Positions 45,723 through 54,411 of a DNA stretch of 64,000 bases are shown here, piece after piece. Numbering within the stretch: position 1 is the stretch's first letter; each line of letters begins with the position of its first letter. Made by a program: the position numbers and the translations under genes. The stretch lies in NCBI RefSeq assembly GCF_000190595.1, contig NC_015167.1, positions 3,084,501 through 3,148,500 of the forward strand, read 5' to 3'. Under the pieces are notes generated by a model. It ran no database searches. It was not told the origin of the DNA and worked only from the letters and a program-made list of their open reading frames with translations. The DNA is from Cellulophaga lytica DSM 7489. GTDB taxonomy: Bacteria > Bacteroidota > Bacteroidia > Flavobacteriales > Flavobacteriaceae.

Positions 45723-46931
45723 TTATCTTCTGCTTCTTGTACTAGAGCTAGTTCTACTAGATCTAGAAGGAGCTTTTGCTTTACTTGACGTTCTAGAGCT
45801 ACTTTTTGTTGCAACTCTACTTTTAGAAGAACTACTTCTGCTAGGAGCTTTTGTTACGCTTCTAGTTGTTCTGGTAGTAGTTCTTGTGGCTCTACTATTT
45901 GTACTTTGTGGTTTTTTATAAACCGTTGTAGTTCTTTTAGTAGTGGTTCTTGCTGGTGTTTTAGCAGTACTTCTACTTGTAGTACTTCTTGTATTACCAA
46001 CTCTACTATTTGTTCTGCTTTTTGCAGGAGTTTTGTATGTTGTAGATCTTGTTACAGATCTAGATGTGTTAGGGTTTCTGCTACTTGTTCTGGTAACAGT
46101 TGTAGATCTAGTATTAGCTCTGTTATTTCTGTCTATAACAGTTCTGTTACTTTTTCTTGAGTTTTGTGCAACAGCTCTAGAGTTTGTTCTAGAAATACCA
46201 ACAGTTCTGTTGCTTCTTTGTGTTACTCTATTATCATTTCTATAAACTTTAGAAGATCTGTAATTATTTCTGTTGTTATTTTTATAAGACTTACCAACTC
46301 TTACATAAGATTTTCTATAGTTATTTCTATAAGGTCTGTAATAAGTATATCTAACAGGAGCATAATATCTTCTGTACGGTCTTGGTTGTACTAAACAAAA
46401 GTTAACAGCTGGTCTATGAAAATAGTTGTGGTAAGCTCTAAATGTATAATTTCTGTTGTACCTATTTATGTAACCTCTATGGTAATCATAAAATCCTCTA
46501 TTATTGTAGTATACATACATACCACCTAACCTATGAACTCTATTGTTTCTGTAGTTAATGTTTATGTTTCCAATTTGCTCAACTCTACCGTAATAATCAT
46601 AATAAATAGGAACATTTTCTACTTGTATAACAGCTCCATAATCATCATACTGTACATATGCATTATAATTGTAGCCAGTATTAAATGTAATATTTGCGTT
46701 TCTTCCTAAATTTATATTAGCATTTACATTTACTCTATTATCAATAAAGAAATCAAATTCACCATCAGGGAAAACTGAAAATGTTACGCCGTTCTCTACA
46801 AAGATGAAAGAATTGTTTTGTCTAAAAGTATTGCTGCTTGCAACCTTATTCTCTGTGTTTTCTGTAGTTACAGCCATTGTACTAAATGTACCTATTAAAA
46901 GAGCTGTAAAAAGTAGTACTGATTTTTTCAT
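45723..46931 (-). CDS. Exported Tyr/Asn-rich protein with Arg/Ser/Thr-rich low-complexity tail
   Basis: A 402-residue protein. The ATG at 46931 starts a normal signal peptide (MKKSVLLFTALLIGTFSTMAV); a TTG upstream would add ten residues. Residues about 40-130 are a beta-rich, aspartate- and asparagine-rich domain (VENGVTFSVFPDGEFDFFID, NVPIYYDYYGRVEQIGN). Residues about 130-220 are rich in Tyr, Arg and Asn. The last 180 residues are almost entirely Arg, Ser, Thr, Lys, Asn and Ala (for example TTRTTRSVTKAPSRSSSSKS). The mature protein is therefore extremely basic. Function unknown; polyanion binding is possible. Confidence 0.72.
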   Translation of the reverse strand: MKKSVLLFTALLIGTFSTMAVTTENTENKVASSNTFRQNNSFIFVENGVTFSVFPDGEFDFFIDNRVNVNANINLGRNANITFNTGYNYNAYVQYDDYGAVIQVENVPIYYDYYGRVEQIGNININYRNNRVHRLGGMYVYYNNRGFYDYHRGYINRYNRNYTFRAYHNYFHRPAVNFCLVQPRPYRRYYAPVRYTYYRPYRNNYRKSYVRVGKSYKNNNRNNYRSSKVYRNDNRVTQRSNRTVGISRTNSRAVAQNSRKSNRTVIDRNNRANTRSTTVTRTSSRNPNTSRSVTRSTTYKTPAKSRTNSRVGNTRSTTSRSTAKTPARTTTKRTTTVYKKPQSTNSRATRTTTRTTRSVTKAPSRSSSSKSRVATKSSSRTSSKAKAPSRSSRTSSSTRSRR

Positions 46932-47049
46932 ACTATAAGGTTTTATAAATTCTGAATGCAACTATTTACATTCTGATATTTATATTACAAACAGCGTGCC
47001 AAAAAACAGTTTACTCGCTTAACTAACTGATAATCAATGCGAAACAAGA

Positions 47050-49827
47050 TTATAGTTTTTCTTTGAGATATTTAGCTGTAAAAGATTTTTTACTTTTTGC
47101 AATTTGTTCTGGGGTTCCCTCTGCTATTAGCTCACCGCCTTTTGTACCTCCCTCTTGCCCTAAATCAATAATAAAATCTGCACATTTAATAAGGTCTATA
47201 TTATGTTCTATAACAACTACAGAATGGCCTTTTGCTAAAAGAGCATTAAATGATTTTAGTAATTTTTTTATATCATGAAAGTGTAAACCTGTTGTAGGTT
47301 CATCAAAAATAAATAAAGATTTGTTAGTTGTTTTGCCTTTTACTAAAAACGAAGCTAATTTAATACGCTGTGCTTCACCACCAGAAAGAGTAGAGGAAGA
47401 TTGCCCAAGAGTTACATATCCTAAACCAACATCTTTTAAGGGTTTAAGCTTGTTCATTATTTTTGTTTGTTGATGCTCTTCAAAAAATGCAATAGCATCA
47501 TCAATAGTCATAGTTAAAACATCATCTATACTTGCATCCTGAAATTTAACCTCTAATACTTCTTTTTTAAAACGTTTACCATTACAAGCGTCACAAACCA
47601 AATGTACATCTGCCATAAACTGCATTTCTACAGTTATTTCTCCTTCTCCTTTACATTTTTCACAACGGCCCCCGTCTACATTAAAAGAAAAGTGTTTTGC
47701 TTGGTACGATCTAAGTTTGCTTAATTTTTGCGCAGCAAATAATGCCCTAATATCATCATAAGCCTTTATGTAAGTTACAGGGTTAGACCTAGAAGACCTG
47801 CCTATGGGGTTTTGATCTACGAACTCTACATTTTTAATATCTTTAAATTCACCTTCTACAGAAGTAAATTGTCCGGCTTTTTCTCCATAGCCTCCAATTT
47901 CCTTTAATACTATAGGATAGAGTAGTTTTTTTACCAGCGTACTTTTTCCGCTACCAGATACGCCAGTTACTACGGTTAGTATGCCAAGCGGAAAAGTTGC
48001 ATTTATATTTTTTAAGTTGTTTTCTCTAGCACCATTTATTCTAATAAAATTGGTAAAGTTTCTTCTTTTTTTAGGAACCTCTATTTGTTTTTTGCCATTT
48101 AGGTAACTTGCGGTTAATGAGGATGATTTTAAAATATCTGTCATTGTACCATTAGCAACAACCTGGCCACCGTGCGTACCAGCTTCCGGACCTATATCTA
48201 TAACTTGGTCTGCAGCATTCATAATATCCTCATCATGTTCTACTACAATAACAGTGTTACCTAAATCACGTAAAGACTTTAAAACATCTATTAAGTTTTC
48301 TGTGTCTTTTGGGTGCAGGCCAATACTTGGCTCATCTAATATATACATAGACCCAACTAAGCTACTACCCAAAGATGTAGCTAAATTTATACGCTGACTC
48401 TCACCTCCAGATAAGGTATTAGATTTTCTGTTTAGTGTTAAATAAGTTAATCCAACTTTGTTTAAAAAACTAAGTCTTGTAGTTATTTCTACCAACAAGC
48501 GTTTTGCAATTTGTGCATCATGTTTACTTAGCTTAACCGAGTTAAAAAATTCTGTTAGTGTATCTATAGGTAGTTCTACTAGTTCTGATATGCATTTATC
48601 ATTAACCTTTACATAATCTGTCTCTGGGCGTAGACGTTTGCCATTACAAGTACCACACTTTGTTTTACCTCTGTAACGAGATAACATTACTCGGTTTTGT
48701 ATTTTGTAGCTCTTATCTTCAAGCATTGCAAAAAACTTGTTTAAGCCAGTAAAATATTTATTACCATCCCAAACTAATTGTTTTTGCTCATCTGTTAACT
48801 CAAACCAAGGTTTATGTATAGGAAAATCAAACTTATAAGAAGCAGCTATAAATTCATCTTTATATTTGCCCATACTTTCTCCTTTCCAAGGAAAAATAGC
48901 ACCTTCATATACAGACAAAGCAGTATTTGGCACAACTAAATCTTGGTCTATACCAATTACATCACCATAACCTTCGCAGGTTGGGCAAGCTCCAAAGGGA
49001 TTGTTAAAACTAAACAAGTGTACGTTTGGCTCTATAAATTTAATGCCGTCTAGTTCAAACTTATTACTAAAAGGAGTTTGTTTACCTGTTTCTAACTCTT
49101 CAATAATACAATTGCCTTCACCTTCAAAAAAAGCAGTATCAACAGCATTTGCTAATCTATTATAAAAATCTTCATCATCTTTAGTTATAATTCTATCTAC
49201 CACCAAATAAAACTCTCTGTCCATTTGTGTAATAGAATCATCTATACGTATAACTTTACCTTTGTGTTTTATTCTGGCATACCCTTGTTTAGAAAACATT
49301 TCTAAAGCTTTTAAAGGCTCCCTGTCTTCTTTTACCTTAATAGGTGCTAATAATAATAGCTTGGTATTACTACTATACTCTTTAATATAGTTAACAACAT
49401 CTGTAACAGTATGTTTTTTTACCTGTTTACCAGATACTGGAGATATGGTTTTACCAACCCTAGCATACAATAGCTTTAAATAATCATAAATTTCTGTTGT
49501 AGTACCTACAGTAGAACGTGGGTTTGTAGAGTTTACTTTTTGCTCTATAGCAATTGCAGGAGCTATACCTTTTATATAGTCTACTTTAGGTTTGTCCAAT
49601 TTACCTAAAAATTGGCGTGCATATGAAGATAAACTTTCTACATACCTACGTTGGCCCTCTGCATAAAGTGTATCAAAAGCAAGGCTAGATTTACCAGAAC
49701 CAGATAAACCTGTAATAACAACAAGTTTATTTCTAGGAATTACAACATCTATATTTTTGAGGTTGTGGAGTTTAGCACCCTTAATAATTATATTGTGTTT
49801 TGGGTCGACGTCTAAAAGTGTATTCAT
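47050..49827 (-). CDS. uvrA: Excinuclease ABC subunit A
   Basis: The damage-recognition ATPase of nucleotide excision repair. The 925-residue protein has two ABC modules: Walker [11 protein letters not shown] (about 40-49) and [10 protein letters not shown] (about 620), signatures [12 protein letters not shown] and [12 protein letters not shown]. Zinc modules are seen as CPTCEGYG with CGTCNGKR, and CEKCKGEG with CDACNGKRF. The UvrB-interacting N-terminal segment [18 protein letters not shown] is intact. Length is normal for UvrA. It is a single gene; uvrB is not in the window. Confidence 0.95.
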   Translation of the reverse strand: MNTLLDVDPKHNIIIKGAKLHNLKNIDVVIPRNKLVVITGLSGSGKSSLAFDTLYAEGQRRYVESLSSYARQFLGKLDKPKVDYIKGIAPAIAIEQKVNSTNPRSTVGTTTEIYDYLKLLYARVGKTISPVSGKQVKKHTVTDVVNYIKEYSSNTKLLLLAPIKVKEDREPLKALEMFSKQGYARIKHKGKVIRIDDSITQMDREFYLVVDRIITKDDEDFYNRLANAVDTAFFEGEGNCIIEELETGKQTPFSNKFELDGIKFIEPNVHLFSFNNPFGACPTCEGYGDVIGIDQDLVVPNTALSVYEGAIFPWKGESMGKYKDEFIAASYKFDFPIHKPWFELTDEQKQLVWDGNKYFTGLNKFFAMLEDKSYKIQNRVMLSRYRGKTKCGTCNGKRLRPETDYVKVNDKCISELVELPIDTLTEFFNSVKLSKHDAQIAKRLLVEITTRLSFLNKVGLTYLTLNRKSNTLSGGESQRINLATSLGSSLVGSMYILDEPSIGLHPKDTENLIDVLKSLRDLGNTVIVVEHDEDIMNAADQVIDIGPEAGTHGGQVVANGTMTDILKSSSLTASYLNGKKQIEVPKKRRNFTNFIRINGARENNLKNINATFPLGILTVVTGVSGSGKSTLVKKLLYPIVLKEIGGYGEKAGQFTSVEGEFKDIKNVEFVDQNPIGRSSRSNPVTYIKAYDDIRALFAAQKLSKLRSYQAKHFSFNVDGGRCEKCKGEGEITVEMQFMADVHLVCDACNGKRFKKEVLEVKFQDASIDDVLTMTIDDAIAFFEEHQQTKIMNKLKPLKDVGLGYVTLGQSSSTLSGGEAQRIKLASFLVKGKTTNKSLFIFDEPTTGLHFHDIKKLLKSFNALLAKGHSVVVIEHNIDLIKCADFIIDLGQEGGTKGGELIAEGTPEQIAKSKKSFTAKYLKEKL

Positions 49828-49923
49828 ATCCGTAATTAATACTGTAAAGATACAATTTGTACCTTTTAATAACCATAAAAGACGCTTTTACATCAAAAAT
49901 AGGGGTAATCACAACATAGATTT

Positions 49924-49953
49924 TTTGCGAACCTCTTATTTTATATATATTTG
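49924..49953 (+). promoter_or_regulatory. Promoter of the ECF sigma factor gene
   Basis: TTTG at 49924-49927, 18 bases and TATATTTG at 49946-49953 fit the Bacteroidetes promoter consensus. The ATG at 50082 lies 128 bases downstream, so the leader is long. Confidence 0.7.
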
Positions 49954-49968
49954 AAGTGTAATTAAACT

Positions 49969-49980
49969 TATAGGCCTATA
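49969..49980. promoter_or_regulatory. 12-bp perfect palindrome in the sigma factor leader
   Basis: TATAGGCCTATA is a perfect palindrome just downstream of the expected transcription start. It could be an operator for a dimeric regulator. No further support is available. Confidence 0.35.
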
Positions 49981-50029
49981 TAGCGAACATTACTTTTTTA
50001 AAATTATTAAACACTATTAAATGAACTTA

Positions 50030-50044
50030 TTCCCATATAGGGAA
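50030..50044. promoter_or_regulatory. Inverted repeat TTCCC-N5-GGGAA before the sigma factor gene
   Basis: Perfect 5-bp arms separated by ATATA, 37 bases before the sigma factor ATG. It may be a protein-binding site or a small RNA hairpin affecting translation. Confidence 0.35.
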
Positions 50045-50081
50045 GGGGTACGCATTAAATAACCAAAAAAAGTAACTCGAA

Positions 50082-50663
50082 ATGGATCTACAAATTGAAG
50101 ACTCAGTATTAGTAAAAAAGTATATTAACGGAGATGAAAAATCTTTGGAAGTATTAATAAACAGACATAACCAAAGAATTAGTAGTTTTATTTATTCTAA
50201 AGTATTAGATAGAGACATTACTGAGGATATATTTCAAGATACTTTTATAAAAGTGATTAAAACTTTAAAAAAGGGTTCTTATAGTGAAGAAGGTAAGTTT
50301 TTACCGTGGGTAATGAGAATTGCGCACAACTTAATTATAGATCACTTTAGAAAAAATAAGCGTATGCCTATGTTTGAAGGTAGCGATGATTTTAATATTT
50401 TTTCTGTAATAAGTGATGATAAATTAAACGCAGAAAAACAATTAATAAAAAATCAGATCGATTCTGACCTTAAAGTTTTAATTGAGGAATTACCAGAAGA
50501 TCAAAAAGAAGTTTTATTAATGCGTATCTACAAGGATATGAGTTTTAAAGAAATCTCTGAAAATACGGGTGTTAGTATTAACACTGCATTAGGAAGAATG
50601 AGATATGCTTTAATTAATATGAGAAAAATAATAGAAAAGCACAATATCGTTTTAACGAATTAA
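50082..50663 (+). CDS. ECF-type RNA polymerase sigma factor
   Basis: A 193-residue sigma-70 family factor with regions 2 and 4 only. Region 2 spans about 20-95, with DITEDIFQDTFIKVIKTL (region 2.2-like) and FLPWVMRIAHNLIIDHFRKNKR (2.3-2.4). Region 4 spans about 130-185, with the helix-turn-helix LPEDQKEVLLMRIYKDMSFKEISENTGVSINTALGRMRYA. No transmembrane anti-sigma factor gene follows, which is unusual for many Bacteroidetes ECF factors. A 48-residue gene lies 71 bases downstream. Confidence 0.9.
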   Translation: MDLQIEDSVLVKKYINGDEKSLEVLINRHNQRISSFIYSKVLDRDITEDIFQDTFIKVIKTLKKGSYSEEGKFLPWVMRIAHNLIIDHFRKNKRMPMFEGSDDFNIFSVISDDKLNAEKQLIKNQIDSDLKVLIEELPEDQKEVLLMRIYKDMSFKEISENTGVSINTALGRMRYALINMRKIIEKHNIVLTN

Positions 50664-50734
50664 TAGGTTTTTAACCTAAGAGTATAATATATCTAAAATA
50701 GTAGCGTTATCTTACTATAACAATACTATTTTAT

Positions 50735-50881
50735 ATGGAAAAAATTTACTCTAAACAACAAAACAACTCTTGTGCAATAATGGCAACATCAAAAAGTACA
50801 GTTCAGTTTTTACTGAATTATTCTAAATCGATGAATGTAATTACATACAATGAGATGCAATTTGAAAACATTTTGAACTAA
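50735..50881 (+). CDS. Small protein downstream of the sigma factor
   Basis: A 48-residue open frame (starts MEKIYSKQQNN, ends QFENILN) with no membrane segment. The second half (TVQFLLNYSKSMNVITYNEMQFENIL) looks like a short amphipathic helix pair. It lies 71 bases after the ECF sigma gene and is followed directly by a terminator, so the two are probably one transcript. I believe similar small frames accompany this sigma factor in other flavobacteria, but that is memory and not checked. Function unknown. Confidence 0.6.
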   Translation: MEKIYSKQQNNSCAIMATSKSTVQFLLNYSKSMNVITYNEMQFENILN

Positions 50882-50884
50882 AAA

Positions 50885-50909
50885 AAGAGCCTTAACGGCT
50901 CTTTTTGGT
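50885..50909. terminator. Terminator shared by the sigma unit and endonuclease III
   Basis: The stem AGAGCC / GGCTCT with loop TTAAC has A-runs on the left and a T-run on the right. It overlaps the last codons of the converging nth gene. Confidence 0.85.
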
Positions 50910-51554
50910 TTTATAATATTCTTCAATCACTGTTTTTCTCCCTATTGTTTTTGTAATTATATCTTTATCTAAATCCCAACCTCTGGCTGGCGAGTAGTCT
51001 CTACCGTACCAAATAATTTGCAAATGCAGATCGTTCCATAATTCTTTAGGAAACAATCTTTTTGCATCTTTTTCTGTTTGAGTTACATTTTTACCGTTTG
51101 TAAATCCCCATCTATACATTAATCTGTGTATGTGTGTGTCTACCGGAAATGCAGGTATACCAAAGGCTTGCGATACTACAACACCAGCAGTTTTGTGACC
51201 AACAGCCGGAAACTTTTCTAGAGCTTCCATATCTTTAGGTACAACACCATTGTGCTCATCTATTAACATTTGTGATAGGCCATGTATACCTTTTGCTTTC
51301 ATAGGTGATAAGCCAACTGGTTTTATTATTTCTCTAATTTCATCTACTGTTAATTTAACCATATCATAAGGGTTGTCTGCCTTTGCAAATAATAATGGCG
51401 TAATTTTATTTACACGTACATCTGTGCTTTGTGCAGACATTAAAACAGCAATTAATAATGTATACGGATCTTTATGGTCTAAAGGAACTGGTATTGTTGG
51501 GTATAGTTCCTTAAGTTTGTTTATTGTAAAAGTAACTTTTTCTGCCTTGGTCAT
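50892..51554 (-). CDS. nth: Endonuclease III homologue without Fe-S cluster cysteines
   Basis: A 220-residue base-excision-repair DNA glycosylase/AP lyase. The helix-hairpin-helix FPAVGHKTAGVV carries the catalytic lysine K121, and the catalytic aspartate is D139 in PVDTHIHRL. E. coli Nth ends with four cysteines that hold a [4Fe-4S] cluster. This protein contains no cysteine anywhere, and the corresponding C-terminal region reads RDYSPARGWDLDKDIITKTIG. The core fold and catalytic residues are intact, so it is probably active. Confidence 0.88.
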   Translation of the reverse strand: MTKAEKVTFTINKLKELYPTIPVPLDHKDPYTLLIAVLMSAQSTDVRVNKITPLLFAKADNPYDMVKLTVDEIREIIKPVGLSPMKAKGIHGLSQMLIDEHNGVVPKDMEALEKFPAVGHKTAGVVVSQAFGIPAFPVDTHIHRLMYRWGFTNGKNVTQTEKDAKRLFPKELWNDLHLQIIWYGRDYSPARGWDLDKDIITKTIGRKTVIEEYYKTKKSR

Positions 51555-51606
51555 TTTTGATTAGCTTTACTAAAAATTAGAAAAAACGAATTTAAATAAA
51601 TTACTT

Positions 51607-52059
51607 ATGAATACTTTAAAAGTAGGAGACAAAGTAGCAGATTTTACATCAAAAGATCAAGATGGTAATGCTGTAAGCTTATCAGATTATAAAGGAAAAA
51701 AGTTAATTGTATTTTTTTACCCTAAAGCAAGTACACCTGGTTGTACTGCAGAGGCTTGTAATTTAAGAGACAATTACAAAGAATTGCAAGAGCAAGGTTA
51801 TGAGCTTTTAGGAGTTAGTGCAGATTCTGCTAAAAGACAATCTAATTTTAAAACAAAGTATGAGTTTCCTTTTCCTTTATTAGCAGATGAAGACCATACT
51901 GTATTAAATATTTTTGGCGTTTGGGGCACAAAAAAGTTTATGGGTAAGGTTTATGATGGTATTCATAGAAAAACATTTATTATTAATGAAGAAGGAGTAG
52001 TAACTAAGGTTATAGATAAAGTTAAAACCAAAGACCACGCTGCACAAATATTAGAATAA
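51607..52059 (+). CDS. bcp: Thioredoxin-dependent thiol peroxidase (Bcp/PrxQ)
   Basis: A 150-residue peroxiredoxin that reduces hydrogen and organic peroxides. The peroxidatic cysteine is C46 in ASTPGCTAEAC and the resolving cysteine is C51, the five-residue spacing of PrxQ alpha-type enzymes. The FFYPKASTPGCT and LLADEDHTVLNIFGVWG segments are typical. Divergent from nth with a 52-base gap; a terminator follows directly. Confidence 0.93.
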   Translation: MNTLKVGDKVADFTSKDQDGNAVSLSDYKGKKLIVFFYPKASTPGCTAEACNLRDNYKELQEQGYELLGVSADSAKRQSNFKTKYEFPFPLLADEDHTVLNIFGVWGTKKFMGKVYDGIHRKTFIINEEGVVTKVIDKVKTKDHAAQILE

Positions 52060-52065
52060 TAGTAA

Positions 52066-52098
52066 AAAAAAGCCACATTTAAAATGTGGCTTTTTTAA
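52066..52098. terminator. Bidirectional terminator between bcp and the conserved unknown gene
   Basis: The stem AAAGCCACATTT / AAATGTGGCTTT is flanked by A- and T-runs and lies immediately after both converging stop codons. Confidence 0.9.
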
Positions 52099-53544
52099 TT
52101 ATTTTTTATCTGCCTTACGTACAAATAACTCTTTTCGTTTTATAATTTCGGCAATACCTTCTGGTAACATTTTTTCCCAGTCTTTATCTCCGTTGGTAAT
52201 TTTCTTTAATACATCTCTAGAGAAAATATGTAAAATCTCCGGATCATAATCAAAAATATCCATTACTTTACCGTTATACTTAAAGAATTTGTAAAGCTCT
52301 TTCATTCTTGGGTGTACTTTAACGTTGTTACTTGTCATTATCTGACCAGTTTCTTCGTTTTTCATTGGGTATAAGTATACCTTTAAATCTTTAAAGAATA
52401 ATTTACCAAAAGCCTCAAGTATACCACCACTTAAATGTCTGTAATACTTTTCATCAAAAACCTCTACAAGGTTATTAACTCCCATTGTTAAACCAATTTT
52501 AGCTTTTGTATAATTGCTAAAATACTCTACAAGTCTAAAGTATTCTTGAAATTTAGAAATCATTACAGTATGGCCAAGAGAACATAAAAGTTCTGCTCTG
52601 TCCATAAAATCTTGCTCATCTATTTCTCCACTAGCTTTTAAGTTTGCCAGCGTAATTTCAAAAATTACAATAGTTTTATCTGGATTAACTGTTTGTTCAT
52701 TCATAAAAATATTATGAGATTTTTCAAACATATCCATATTAACTTTGGTTACTGGTCTATAACTACCACGCAACGCAAGTATATTTTTTTTGTATAAAAC
52801 AGCAGCAGGCAACAAGTTGTTACCATCAGGGCCAAACATAACAGCATCGGTCATATCATTTTTAATTAACTGTAAGCTAATTAGCCTGTTGTCTACTTTT
52901 TCAAAATTAGGACCAGAGAAATTAATCATATCAATTTCTACAGTATCCTTGTCTATATGGTCATAAAGGTATTTAAGTAGCTTACGAGGTTTATGATATT
53001 TGTAAAAAGCACCATAAATAAGGTTAACACCTAAAATACCTAAAGTTTCTTGTTGTAATCTAGCTTCGTTTTGTTTAAAACGAACATGCATAATTATTTC
53101 GTCAAATTCTTTTTGATCTGGATCTAGCTGAAAACGGATACCTACCCAACCGTGACCTTTGTATTTTTTAGCAAAATCTATGGTAGCAACAGTATTTGCA
53201 TAAGAGAAAAATAAACGCTCTGGATGTTTTTCTCTACTAATACGTTCCTCCATAAGTCCCATTTCGTGGGAAAGCATCGTTTTTAAACGGGCTTGGGTAA
53301 CGTATCTACCATCGTTTTCTACACCATAAATGGCGTCACTAAAATCTTTATCATACGCACTCATTGCCTTGGCAATGGTTCCAGATGCGCCACCAGATCT
53401 AAAAAAGTGTCTGGCAGTCTCTTGTCCGGCACCAATTTCTGCAAAAGTACCGTAGATATCAGGATTTAAATTTATTCTTAGGGTTTTGGCTTTAGTAGAA
53501 GGAATATTCTCAAAAGCAAAATCTTTTTTTAAGACTGATGACAT
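52099..53544 (-). CDS. Conserved flavobacterial protein of unknown function, 481 residues
   Basis: A soluble 481-residue protein without signal peptide or membrane helix. Notable segments are LRINLNPDIYGTFAEIGAGQETARHFFRSGGASGTIAKAMSAYD near the N-terminus, FSYANTVATIDFAKKYKGHGWVGIRFQ, DAVMFGPDGNNLLPAAVLYKKNILALRGSYRPVT, and LTMGVNNLVEVFDEKYYRHLSGGILEAFGKLFF. The glycine-rich blocks and conserved histidines suggest an enzyme. I do not recognise a characterised family and would not trust automatic names given to relatives. It has its own candidate promoter (53568-53575). Confidence 0.75.
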   Translation of the reverse strand: MSSVLKKDFAFENIPSTKAKTLRINLNPDIYGTFAEIGAGQETARHFFRSGGASGTIAKAMSAYDKDFSDAIYGVENDGRYVTQARLKTMLSHEMGLMEERISREKHPERLFFSYANTVATIDFAKKYKGHGWVGIRFQLDPDQKEFDEIIMHVRFKQNEARLQQETLGILGVNLIYGAFYKYHKPRKLLKYLYDHIDKDTVEIDMINFSGPNFEKVDNRLISLQLIKNDMTDAVMFGPDGNNLLPAAVLYKKNILALRGSYRPVTKVNMDMFEKSHNIFMNEQTVNPDKTIVIFEITLANLKASGEIDEQDFMDRAELLCSLGHTVMISKFQEYFRLVEYFSNYTKAKIGLTMGVNNLVEVFDEKYYRHLSGGILEAFGKLFFKDLKVYLYPMKNEETGQIMTSNNVKVHPRMKELYKFFKYNGKVMDIFDYDPEILHIFSRDVLKKITNGDKDWEKMLPEGIAEIIKRKELFVRKADKK

Positions 53545-53567
53545 TCTTTGTTGTTTTTTACGGTATA

Positions 53568-53575
53568 CAAAGTTA
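53568..53575 (-). promoter_or_regulatory. Candidate -7 box for the 481-residue protein gene
   Basis: Reads TAACTTTG on the minus strand, 23 bases before the ATG at 53544. Confidence 0.45.
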
Positions 53576-53609
53576 ACAAGATAGATTTATCTATTAAATA
53601 AATATGTTA

Positions 53610-53617
53610 TAAATTTG
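53610..53617 (+). promoter_or_regulatory. Candidate -7 box for the PhnP-like hydrolase gene
   Basis: TAAATTTG matches TAnnTTTG. It includes the TTG at 53615, so if real it rules that TTG out as the start codon and favours the TTG at 53633. Confidence 0.5.
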
Positions 53618-53632
53618 ATAAAAAAGGCCGAA

Positions 53633-54400
53633 TTGTTAAAAATCACATTTTTGGGTACAGGAACTTCTCAAGGAATACCAGTTATAGGTAGTAAGCATCC
53701 TGTATGTTTAAGTAAAAATCCAAAGGATAAAAGATTAAGAGTATCTGTTTTAATTTCATGGGACAACTATAACTTTGTAATAGATTGTGGTCCAGATTTT
53801 AGACAGCAAATGCTGCAAAATCCCATTCCTAATTTAGATGGTATTTTGTTTACCCATGAACACTCAGACCACACTGCGGGTATAGATGACATAAGACCAT
53901 TTTTCTTTAGACAAGGAGATATACCCATATACGCAGATAACCAGGTAATACAAGCATTAAAAAAAAGATTTGCATACATTTTTGCTGATATAAACAGGTA
54001 TCCTGGCGCACCAGCTGTAGCTATACATGAAATTAAAGAAAATACACCTTTTAAAATAGGAAACAAAGTAGCTATACCTATTAAAGCATTACATAATAGA
54101 TTAGAGGTTTTTGGTTTTAGAATAGATGATTTTGTGTATTTAACAGATGTAAAAAGTATTTCTAAAGAAGAAATAGCAAAGTTAAAAGATGTAAATGTAT
54201 TGGTGGTGAATGCGTTACGTTTAGAGGCGCATCACTCTCACTTTAATTTAGAAGAAGCATTAGAGTTTATTGCTGTTGTTAAACCTAAAAAAGCGTATTT
54301 AACACACATAAGCCATTTATTAGGTTTTCATGAAGAAGTAGAAAAATCTTTGCCAAATAATGTACATTTGGCCTACGATAATTTAACCATAAACATTTAG
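53633..54400 (+). CDS. PhnP-like metallo-beta-lactamase-fold hydrolase
   Basis: A 255-residue cytoplasmic enzyme. Family features are the opening ITFLGTGTSQGIPVIG, VIDCGPDFRQQM, the zinc motif THEHSDHTAGIDD, LTDV, and a C-terminal LTHISHLLGFH. These fit the PhnP/RNase Z-like phosphodiesterase group; the physiological substrate is unknown. No ATG is available. The TTG at 53633 (LLKITFLG) aligns with the usual start of the family. The in-frame TTG at 53615 lies within a likely promoter box. The next gene follows after 11 bases. Confidence 0.85.
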   Translation: MLKITFLGTGTSQGIPVIGSKHPVCLSKNPKDKRLRVSVLISWDNYNFVIDCGPDFRQQMLQNPIPNLDGILFTHEHSDHTAGIDDIRPFFFRQGDIPIYADNQVIQALKKRFAYIFADINRYPGAPAVAIHEIKENTPFKIGNKVAIPIKALHNRLEVFGFRIDDFVYLTDVKSISKEEIAKLKDVNVLVVNALRLEAHHSHFNLEEALEFIAVVKPKKAYLTHISHLLGFHEEVEKSLPNNVHLAYDNLTINI

Positions 54401-54411
54401 AATAATACCAA

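Noticed and set aside
45906-46394. Ser/Cys- or Leu/Val-rich plus-strand frames over the basic protein gene
   Set aside because: They are produced by the low-complexity Arg/Ser/Thr codons of the real minus-strand gene, which has a signal peptide and sensible start.
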